Assembly: GCA_028752905.1 (NCBI GenBank)
Contig: JAQNBH010000015.1
Span: 13,158,036-13,222,035, forward strand
Length of the DNA stretch: 64,000 bases
DNA from: Cladorhizidae sp. MBARI D1340-BT2
Lineage: Eukaryota; Porifera; Demospongiae; Poecilosclerida; Cladorhizidae
Reading direction: 5' to 3'
Position numbers and translations under genes: made by a program. The notes beneath the pieces were generated by a model. It was not told the DNA's origin and did not search any database. It worked only from the letters and a program-made list of their open reading frames with translations. Of the stretch, positions 12,201 through 24,200 are shown one piece after another (the stretch's first letter is position 1; each line of letters opens with the position of its first letter).

Positions 12201-15200
12201 CAATTAGGTAGCTTAGCCAGGCCAATGTCTAGCTTCAAATCCACTGCCAGGCGTTCTCTCGATCGATCTCTTACTATGACGACCCTTGCCGATGCGCATT
12301 ATTTAAGGCGGGTGATGCGTTCATATTTTCCAACGACATAACAAAATGACATTCAATCAAGCAACTTTAATGGAGGAATTATTGATAGAGAATGAACACA
12401 GACAAGTTAATTATGCCGCACCTGACTTGCTTCCTGTAGTAAAATGCCAACGCCGTAGAGTCCTGTGACCACTGACGTGATAGTTCACAGTTGTTGACCA
12501 ATCAGAATGCTATTGGACCTTTTGTCACCGGTAGCGGTGGAAAATGTTTGCACTCTAATATATAAGAGCATGTGCAAATCACGGCGTAGTAATCATGTTA
12601 TTTCAAGACCAAGTACGGAAGTTTGATTCTGAATGTAGTAGTAGCGCTCCATGATTCTGAATGTAGTAGCTCGCTAACTATGATTCTGAATGTAGTAGCT
12701 CGCTAACTATGATTCTGAATGTAGTAGCTCGCTAACTATGATTCTGAATGTAGTAGCTCGCTAACTATGATTCTGAATGTAGTAGCTCGCTAACTATGAT
12801 TCTGAATGTAGTAGCTCGCTAACTATGATTCTGAATGTAGTAGCTCGCTAACTATGATTCTGATGTAGTAGCTCGCTAACTATGATTCTGAATGTAGTAG
12901 CTCGCTAACTATGATTCTGAATGTAGTAGCTCGCTAACTATGATTCTGATGTAGTAGCTCGCTAACTATGATTCTGAATGTAGTAGCTCTCTAACTATGA
13001 TTCTGAATGTAGTAGCTCGCTAACTAAGATTCTGAATGTAGTAGCTCTCTAAGTTTGATTCTGAATGTAGTAGCTCGCTAACTATGATTCTGAATGTAGT
13101 AGCTCACTAACTATGATTCTGAATGTAGTAGCTCGCTAACTATGATTCTGAATGTAGTAGCTCACTAGCTATGATTCTGAATGTAGTAGCTCACTAACTA
13201 AGTTCTGAATGTAGTAGCTCGCTAACTATGATTCTGAATGTAGTAGCTCACTAACTATGATTCTGAATGTAGTAGCTCGCTAACTAAGATTCTGAATGTA
13301 GTAGCTCACTAACTAAGTTCTGAATGTAGTAGCTCGCTAACTATGATTCTGAATGTAGTAGCTTGCTAACTATGATTCTGAATGTAGTAGCTCGCTAACT
13401 ATGATTCTGAATGTGGTAGCTCACTAACTATGATTCTGGATGTAGTAGCTCACTAACTATGATTCTGATGTAGTAACTCTCCAACTATGATTCTTAATGT
13501 AGTAGCTCGCTAACTATGATTCTGAATCTAGTAGCTCACTAACTATGATTCTGATGTAGTAGCTCACTAACTATGATTCTGATGTAGTAGCTGCTAACTA
13601 TGATTCTGAATGTAGTAGCTCACCAACTATGTTAAGCAATTTATAAAAGTGTAGAACTCCCTGACGTTTTTTCCTTCTCCCATTCACGCTGTATATTAAC
13701 ATGAGCTAGCAGGGTTCGTAGTGAAATTGGGTATAATACCACTCATAATGTAGAAGGGATGGCAGCTTCGCTGGTACAAATAGCAACAAGAACAACCACG
13801 TGTCTTTACTTTAAAGAACCCCCCCCCCCCCCCCCCCAACTTTATCAGAATGATTGTAAAAATTAATTTAAAAAGGCAAAACTGTACTGAACCACCCTAT
13901 ACTGAACCTTCTTTTGAACCTTAAAAAAAAATTAAAAAAATTTTAATTAAAAAAAACCCCAAAATATATATCAAATTGTGACGATCCTTTACCACTTAAA
14001 ATCATGTATATTATATTTCCTAAATGGTAGCTGGTCGTGATCACATGGGTGCGCTCTTGCTTGTTTTGTTGTTGTTTATTGTTTTGCAAGTCAACCCAAT
14101 ATGGTTGTGTTTGTTTATTCAGGTTTGTTCTTGTCATGTTAGTATTCACTTGACTTGCCAAGATAAGCAACGGCAAACCATTCCTGTCTTTAAAAAAAAA
14201 ATTATGCAAGGTGAGGGAGGCCATTGGCATTGCAGTGGGCGTGTGTATGTATGGGGGGGGGGACTGCAATTATCCTACTGCACAGTGGTTGCAAACTCCC
14301 TCCCCCCCCCCCCCCCCACACACAGAGAGATATGGCAACGACCCAAGTCCTTGTCGCTTGCTTGCTCTTGTTTGTCCCTCGCCCTTTGAACCAGACAGCA
14401 GACTAGTAAAACTGTGCAGTTATGAAGCAGATTGGCAGAATGGCCGAGAGGTGAGGGCTGGTCCTGACAACCCTCCACCATTAAAACAACAACTTCTGCT
14501 TGTAATGCTCCTTGCTGAGCTGTTGCTTGTGTCTAGTCGGTATATTGTTGTGATGTTTCAGGATATTTGGTCACGAGGGGAATGCGGCTCAGGATATCAT
14601 GTACGTGAACTGGCTGACTATGGTGAGGTCAGGACTCATGGGCTTGGAGTACTACACCCCCGAGACCAAGAAGTGGAGGCAGGTGTGTACACGTGCCGTC
14701 GGTCAGAGGGTGTGGTCCTGTGAACCCCCCCCCCCCCCCCCCCCCGAGTTTCACTAGTTCAATGAGGAGCTTGTTCATGAAGAAGCATACACTCTCTTCG
14801 TGTGAGCCTTCTCTCTGTTCCCCCCTCAATCCTCAGCTCTCTTGTTACTCACCTTCCTTCTTTTCTCTCCCTCTTCTCCTCTCCCTCCTCCTTACCTCTC
14901 TTCCCTTTCCTCTCCCTCCTCCTCTTCTTCTCCTCTCCTCCTCTCCCTCTCCTCCCCTCACTCTCCTCCTCTCCCTCTCCTCCTCTCCCTCTCCTCCTCT
15001 CCCTCTCCTCCTCTCCCTCTTCTCCTTTCCTCTCCTCCTCTCCCTCTCTTCTCCTTTCCCTCTTCTCCTTTCCCTCTCCTCCTCTCCCTCTCCTCCTTTC
15101 CCTCTTCTCCTTTCCCTCTCCTCCTCTCCTCTCCCTCCTCTCCCTCCTCTCCTCTCCTCCTTTCCCTCTCCTCCTCTCCTCCTCTCCTCTCCCTCCTCTC

Positions 15201-18200
15201 CTTTACCTCTTCTCCTTTCCCTCTCCTCCTCTCCCTCACCTCCTCTCCCTCTTCTCCTCTCCCTCTTCTCCTCTCCTTCTTCTCCTCTCCTTCTTCTCCT
15301 CTCCCTCTCTAGTCTCCCTCTCCTCCTCTCCCTTCTCCTCTCTTTTATTTCTCTCACTCTCTGAAATGAGTTGCAGTGTTGGGGGTTGTCCCCATTTAAT
15401 AAGCACTACATATGACCACTGAATGCATAATAAAGCTGAGTGCACACAATAGAAAGCATGTAAATTACATTCCCTCCCCCTCCCCCTCCCCTCCATCCCC
15501 CCAGGCCCACATGCAGGCTCGCTATGTCATCCTCCGTGTGCTGCTGCAAGATGCCCCAGGACTAGTGACAATTGAGCGTATCACCGGTAACGATGAGAAG
15601 CCGAACGTGATCATCAAATTGGAAAGGAGCAAGATAGAGCCTGCAGGAAAACCTGCCATTGGAAACTTCCTCCAAAAACTTCAGGTAACTGATAAACACG
15701 TTGATTCAGGGTTCAGGGTTAGGAATTTCAAACCGTTCACAGGAAGAGGAATGACAGGACTGGCATTTGTGAGGGAAGAATTCCAACATTTCATTTAGTA
15801 AGCTGGAGATCTTGGAAAGAAAGCTAATGCAAATCACCACAAAGTTAGCCACTTTTCTTCCCTGCAAGGAGGAATAGCCAAGATTACAACTCCTCCCCCG
15901 GAGAAAGAGAGTGACTCACATTAATAACAACTCCATTTACCTGGTGCAAATAGTCAATCTGTCGATCGGAGTGTGGTGGTGCTATTATTGGGTTATTGGG
16001 TGATTCCTATTTCAAAATGACACCTAGTTTCAAAATGGCAGATCTCACAATGCCCATAAAGAAGCTAATACCTCAGCCAAAGCTCAATTTTGGCACTTTT
16101 CTTTACCGTTCAGCTTTTTGCATTTGGCTATTTTTAGTCCAAAAACACTTCCAGCATGCCTTAAGGTACTGTACATACATAAATTAATTTTTATCATTTA
16201 AAACAACCATTTTTCCCTTTGTTCTCCACGTGTAAGTTTCATACCATATGTCCATTCATTCGTTCCAAAATGTCCATTCATTAGTTCCAAAAGATTTCAA
16301 AGAATGTCTATTTAATTAAAAACCTGGAAATGGTTCGAGTACCAATTCAAATCTTAGCACACGAAGCAGCAGCTCGAGCGAGCTTAGCAGCAGCTGGTTC
16401 AGCATTTTGTATTCTTCACAGGAAAGAAGTGGCTTGCCAGTTGCGCTTCCGGAGAAGCTTACTCCGCCATGAAAAAGACAAGTTTAAAGCAAAGTAGCAT
16501 TCTGATTCTAGTTTGTCCATGTTTATACTTACAACAATCAGTGAGGGTCTTCACAATGAGGAGGGTGATGGCAGTAGTTACAGCAGAGGGCTTGAGCTAG
16601 GCCAGGTAATCTGCTTGTGGGCCATGCATAAACCTGTGTCCAGGCAACAGCTAGCAAAGCTAAGGCAACGAGTTCCTGAATGCTGAACTTGTTGTATACT
16701 GGGAAGACTCCTCCTTTCCCATCCCACCTCCCATGACACGCGTGGATGGCTATGCCATCTTGAATAACTACACGCATTTTAGGATCCACTACAAAGTGGC
16801 TAAATTCGAGAGTTTTTGCTTAGTGCAGTCCCCTTGGATTTTAACCTTCTTTAAGACTGAGTCTTTGGCTGTTTTTAGGTCATTCCAGGTGTGCCTTGAT
16901 CCTTCTCTAAGACAAATTTACCAGCGATCCTCAAAGCTTAATGACCTTCGAAGTTCTTTCTTTGCCACACTTGAGCTTCATGCTAGAGGTCAACTAAGTT
17001 CATGCTTATTAACTTGGACCAGAAGACTCTAATTAAGTTCATGCGTATTAACATGGACCAGAAGACTCTAATTAAGTTCATGCTTATTAACTTGGACCAG
17101 AAGACTCTAAATTAAGTTCATGCTTATTAACTTGGACCAGAAGACTCTAAATTAAGGCGGGACTAATCCATTTGTTCGAAAAAACACATTTTTAAAGATT
17201 ATTTATTCATTCTATAGTATAGTTCATGTAGTATTTCTATTTCAAGTTTCAGAGCATTTGAATGCTTCACTGCAAAGTTATACACACTTTTGTCCATGCT
17301 ATTGACTATATACATAAATTCGAAGTTACGAACCTGAAAGGAAGATAGAGAACATAATAATGTACTTTTTTTCAAGAGCCGTTATCTCAAAATGATTTAT
17401 TTCAAGTTTGTGTGCACATAACTGGGCCATGCTTTGTCCTATATCAACTTTAATATATCATTTGAAAGCTCTTTTCATACTCTTTCATTTGAATGGAAAG
17501 AATCCACTAAAAAAAATCTATGGGGGAGATATTAGCCCTGGAATGTTGACCTTTCTTAAAAATCCATTTTACAAGTTATGATGTTTTCATCCATTCGAAA
17601 TGCATGTCTGTGGGTTCTCTAAGTGCTGTCAAAATTGTAAGTGGTTATGTCACACAGGTGTTGAGTAAAGTGCAATAATGACCTTGGTGTCCACAACTGT
17701 CCACAACTCTGACCAGGATGGCGCTAGGTCAAAACTAAATATACCATTGGAAAGCTCTCTGAATGAGCAGCATTTTGGTACTAATTTCAATATCATAGTA
17801 TATAGAACAAAAAAGTTATGAACGAATTAAAAAAAATGTCCCAGAAATGGATTAGTCCCGCCTTAAGTTCATGTTTATTTATTAACACCAGAAGACTCTA
17901 AATTAAGTTCATGATATTAACTTGGACCAGAAGACTCTAATTAAGTTCATGCTTATTAACTTGGACCAGAAGACTCTAATTAAGTTCATGTTTATTAACT
18001 TGGACCAGAAGACTCTAATTAAGTTCATGCTTATTAACTTGGACCAGAAGACTAAATTAAGTTCATGATATTAACTTGGACCAGAAGACTCTAATTAAGT
18101 TCATGCTTATTAACTTGGACCAGAAGACTAATTAAGTTCATGAATATTAACTTGGACCAGAAGACTCTAATTAAGTTCATGCTTATTAACTTGGACCAGA

Positions 18201-21200
18201 AGACTAATTAGACTAATTAAGTTCATGAATATTAACTTGGACCAGAAGACTCTTAAGTTCATGTTTATTTATTAACACCAGAAGACTCTAAATTAAGTTC
18301 ATGATATTAACTTGGACCAGAAGACTCTAATTAAGTTCATGCTTATTAACTTGGACCAGAAGACTCTAATTAAGTTCATGTTTATTAACTTGGACCAGAA
18401 GACTCTAATTAAGTTCATGCTTATTAACTTGGACCAGAAGACTAAATTAAGTTCATGATATTAACTTGGACCAGAAGACTCTAATTAAGTTCATGTTTAT
18501 TAACTTGGACCAGAAGACTCTAATTAAGTTCATGCTTATTAACTTGGACCAGAAGACTAAATTAAGTTCATGATATTAACTTGGACCAGAAGACTCTAAT
18601 TAAGTTCATGCTTATTAACTTGGACCAGAAGACTCTAATTAAGTTCATGCGTATTAACTTGGACCAGAAGTCTCTAATTAAGTTCATGCTTATTAACTTG
18701 GACCAGAAGACTCTAATTAAGTTCATGCTTATTAACTTGGACCAGAAGTCTCTAATTAAGTTCATGCTTATTAACTTGGACCAGAAGTCTCTAATTAAGT
18801 TCATGCTTATTAACTTGGACCAGAAGACTCTAATTAAGTTCATGCGTATTAACTTGGACCAGAAGTCTCTAATTAAGTTCATGCTTATTAACTTGGACCA
18901 GAAGACTCTTAACTCTTTGACTGCGGTGGACATATATATATGTCCGGCAAAAATTGCACTCGTATGAGGTGGACATATATATATGTCCGTAAAGGACTAA
19001 TGCTTTATTGACTGCAGTAAGGTGCTGCTTATCGGTACAGCCACTCACGATGCATCTGCCTATTGTCTGCTTATTGGTACAGCTGCTCACAGTGTTTAAT
19101 TCACTTGTACTGACCTGGAATTATCAACTATCTTTGGACAAAGCGTGGTAATGTACCTTCACTCTAGATGCTTGATAAAGTATTGTGCTGAATACAAGTG
19201 ATGGATAGATAATTATTATAATAGAGCTGAAGTGCTGTGTATGTTAAAAAGAGATGACAGTGATGATGATTTTGGTGGATATATTGATGAGAATTATTGT
19301 GAAGGTGTGGAGGATGGTAAAGAGGGTGTGGAGGATGGTGAAAATGTTGTGGATAGTGTAACGATGAAGAAGGTTGTAGGAGTAGCTCCAGTGAAAGTTC
19401 AAGCAGCTCCAGTGCCATCAGCTCCAGTGCCAGCAGCTCCAGTGGCCAGCAGCTCCAGTGGTAATCTCATTCAGGCAGACATCTGGTTGCACAGTTGATA
19501 TGGAAGGAAAAGCGCCCATTGACTTTGCTCAGCTTTTTCTCAATAACACTATCCTAAGGAGAATTGTGGAGGAAACAAATTTGTAAGCAGACCAATTTAT
19601 AGCAGACCAATTTATAGCTTCAAATCAAGACCTACCTCCTCAATCTAGAATGAGAGATTGGAAAGCTTGGCACAGTTAGCGAGATAAAGAGGTTCATTGC
19701 CCTCATTATAGGCATTAGCGTGGACAATCATACCAGCTTGGAAGAGAAATTGCTGTCGATGAATCAATTGGATTCAAGGGGAGGGTCTGGTTCATCCAGT
19801 ACTTGCCCCAAAAGTGGGGTACGAAAGCTTATGTCCTGGCAGACAGCTCTAGAGGATATACCTATAGTTGGAAGCTGTATGTAGGTGAGGAGACTTTAGT
19901 ATACACACAATAATATGATATATACACTTGTACTATCTCTAAAAAGTAGTGCCTTTGGTGCATTTGGTACAGTTCGGGTGAACCTGCATGTATCCCGGCC
20001 AAAGACAAAATGAAAAGGAATCTGTAAGTACAAATGGTGTCCATGCCTTGAAATGGATGGACAAGAGAGCTGTGACCATTCTGAGTACTATCCATGATGA
20101 TAGCACAGTTGGTAGATCATCCAAAGCTAGCTGAGCTGAGATACATACTAGCACTAGCTATAGAACAACTTGGTTTGCTTGGTAGTCTACTAGCTACCTC
20201 CAATGCTAGCTATTGCTGGCTATATATCAGCTACAACTGCCTTCTTCAAGCGCTAGCTAATTTGCTAGCTATAATGATCATCTAAAACTGCCAACTTCAA
20301 GCGCTAGCTAATTTGCTAGCTATAAATATCAGTAAAACTGCCTGTACACTTCAAGCGCCATCTAATTTGCTAGCCATCTATGTAACAAACTGGTTTGCTT
20401 ATCCACATAATAATACTTACTTGGAGTCTGGCTTCACTTGTCTTGCCATCTCAAAAGGTTCTTCTAGCCTGGTGTTAGGTAGAAAGTTAGGAGATAGTCA
20501 GAATATCACTCGTATGCTCACCTAAACAAGCCTCAAAAATACAAAACAAAACCAATTAAAAATCAGGTGATTTCAAAAACGGGTGATTCAATAAACAGCC
20601 TCCGCGTGCAGGGGAAATTACTGGGTAAATCCCTTCGCAGCCAAAGAGTTAAGTTCATGTTTATTTATTAACACCAGAAGACTCTAAATTAAGTTCATGC
20701 TTATCAACTTGGACCAGAAGACTCTAAATTAAGTTTATCCATATTCACTTGGACCAGAACACTCTAATTAAGTTCATGCATATTAACTTGAAGACTCTAA
20801 ATAAAGTTCATGCATATTAACTTGGACCAGAAGACTCAATTAAGTTCATCCATATTAACCCTATATCATGCAAAAGCCGATGTAGTGGCTTCACTACTTA
20901 ACATGCAGGAACATTTTAGTTAGAACTTTGCCCTCATGCACTTCTACTAGTGCTATATACTAAGTTATGTAAAATTGCAAATTATCTGATCCAAATGTTG
21001 AAATTACAATATTTTTTGAAATGAATGGTATTGATACTGTTATTGATGGTTACTTGGTATGATAAATATGAAAGCATGGAACTACACATAAGGGAACAGG
21101 CTCACTGGCATTATATTCCTTGCAGCAAAATGATGTATACATGTGCTTCTTCAACTATAGCTCATGAATCACTCTACCACGTGATGTTATAATTATTGAA

Positions 21201-24200
21201 AAAATGCTGAATCATGAAAAAGTTACTGAGCATGTGCAGTGAGAGCCAATATAATGGCTTTTGCACTTGAGAATGCACAATTATTGTGCGTGCTGCATGA
21301 TAGGTTAACTTGGACCAGAAGACTCTAAATTAAGCTCATGCTTATTAACTTGGACCAGAAGACTAAATTAAGTTCATGCTTATTAACTTGGACCAGAAGA
21401 CTAAATTAAGTTCATGCTTATTAACTTGGACCAGAAGACTAAATTAAGTTCATGCTTATTAACTTGGACCAGAAGACTAAATTAAGTTCATGCTTATTAA
21501 CTTGGACCAGAAGACTAAATTAAGTTCATGCTTATTAACTTGTACCAGAAGACTAAATTAAGTTCATGCTTATTAACTTGGACCAGAAGACTCTAAATTA
21601 AGTTCATGCTTATTAACTTGGACCAGAAGACTAAATTAAGTTCATGCTTATTAACTTGGACCAGAAGACTCTAAATTAAGTTCATGCTTATTAACTGGAC
21701 CAGAAGACTAAATTAAGTTCATGCTTATTAACTTGGACCAGAAGACTCTAATTAAGTTCATGCTTATTAACTTGGACCGGAAGCTTCTAATTAAGTTCAT
21801 GCTTATTAACTTGGACCAGAAGACTCTAAATTAAGTTTATGCTTATTAACTTGGACCAGAAGATTCTAAATTAAGCTCATCCGTATTAACTTGGACCAGA
21901 AGACTAAATTAAGTTCATACTTATTAACTTTAACTTGGACCAGAAGACTCTAAATTAAGCTCATCCATATATTAAGGGGGGAATAATGTCGAAATGCTAA
22001 CTTTCACCTTTTTTTAACAACTATTTTAAATGGTGTCTCTGCTCATATAGAAGTCATATTCCAAGTTTCAGAACATTTGAAGATTCTATGATGCAGTTAC
22101 GACAGCTTTTGCACTCACTATTTTCATTAGAAACCCAGCAAGTGTGAAGAAGAATCGCGTCGCATTACTATAGATTAGAAGAATTTCCACAAATTTCCAC
22201 AAATTTCTCCCTGATTTCTCACCCAAACTCCATAATTTATATATCACCAGAATATCACCAGAATGCTTATTGTGTGGTCTTTAACCTAAATTATTTTATT
22301 TTCACTGTTATGAGTGGGCATAGACCAGCATATCTGCATGAGGTTTGTATGTGATTCCCCCCCCCCCCCCCTCCTGTGGTGCATTATCATACTTATTCAA
22401 ATAGTTTAGGTGAAACTACATGTACTCTTACCATAAACCACCTAACAGCCACTTAGCATTATTAATGGATTTTTAATTTGTGGACTGGCTGACACTTTGG
22501 CATAAAATATATATAATTATGACAAAAGTTAAATACATCATTAAATAGCTTATCTTCTAAGCTACATTTTGGTACAAAAATTATGTTGATAGAGGGTAGT
22601 GGGTGGAAGATATGATTGGTATTGTCGAGGTGTATTTTTTTGACATTATTCCCCCCTTAAGGGGGTGCTTCAGGTCCAAGAATGTTTTTTGTTTTTGTTT
22701 TTTGGGGTTTTTTTTCCTTCCCATAAATATGTTGCCAGGACCTGTAAGATACTGCATTCCAAATTTGAGAAGATTTTGATGCTCCATTCTGGACTTATAG
22801 TGACTTTTGTACATACACCTCCATTCAATTCTTGGGAAAAAAGACTGTCCGTGGAGGGTGAGTTTCGATGGTATTTTTTATTTTAACTTGTGGTTACAAC
22901 TTTAGAGCTCCGTAGATTCTTGGTATGGACTTGATATATAGCCAAAAAGATAAGTTTCTCTGTGTGCTCTCTTTTGATACTAAAATATGTTTCATGTGTA
23001 TAATAACTATAGGCAAGTTACTAGACCCTAAAGTGGAGGGACCTCAAAAACCTGCATCCCCAAAACCTCATCCAGAATAACTCCAGATTGCTAAGTGCCA
23101 AAAAAATGAATTGGTACGAGTAGGCCCTAGAGCATGCAATCACCTTTTTCATTAGGCGTTAAAAATGTATTACCTGGTCAAGCGCGTGGGTGGAAAATTG
23201 AGGGCGTTGAAAAGCAACACCCTCAATTTTCCACCCGCGCGCTTGACCACGTACTAAAATTTTAACGAAGGTGATTGCATACTCTAGGGCCACTCATACC
23301 AATTTCAATTTTTTTTGCACTTAGCTATATATTCTGGATGAGGTTTTTGGGATGCAGGTTTTTGAGGTCCCTCCACTTTAGGGTCTAGTAACTTGCCTAT
23401 AGTTATACATATGAAACATATTTTAGTATCAAAAGAGAGCACACAGAGAGATCTATCTTTTGAGCTGTCCATACCATGAAGTTTGCAGAATCTACGGAGC
23501 TCTAAAGTTGTAACCACAAGTAAAAAAAGTTAAAAAAATACCCTCGGTCCCCCTTTAGACGGCTGTAACAGCTTTTTGTCAAATTCTGGTTTCCAATCGC
23601 CATTCACAGCACAACTATATAGGTTTAAAATTAAAAAATTCCCAAACCTTGTATAATTTTGAAGCTCTTACTTTGCTCTTTGTGTTCAACGATCAATTTT
23701 TTTTAAATTCATAATAATAAAAAGTTATGTTGCTTAGTGGGGCGTGGCATCTATATGAACCCAGCAAACAGTGGGAACATTAATTAAAAAAAATCTGATC
23801 GTTGATAACAAAGAGTAATGCATTATCTAAACAAACAACAAATTTGAAGTCATTTGATCCAATATCCAAGATGGGAAGCTGTGAATAGTAATTTTGAGGA
23901 GGTATGATGGCTGCAGGTACCTAGATAGAAAAACACCTGTAAATATATCATTATACATATCACTTGAAAGCATGAAAGAGCTATCTTTTGACACAAAAAT
24001 TATATTTGTAGCCCTAGAAACTTAAAAGTTATGACGGTTTTTACTTCATGGCATGTTTTTTGTGGTTTGACCTAAAGCACCCCCTTAATTGGACCAGAAG
24101 ACTAAATTAAGTTCATGCATATTAACTTGGACCAGAAGACTAAATTAAGTTCATGCTTATTAACTTGGACCAGAAGACTAAATTTAAGTTCATGCTTATT

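Noticed and set aside
14693..15422. Frames of 156-223 codons rich in Ser, Leu, Pro
   Set aside because: Polypyrimidine tract inside a DPP3 intron.
16330..16360. tRNA T-arm-like GGTTCGAGTACC
   Set aside because: No acceptor, D or anticodon arm around it.
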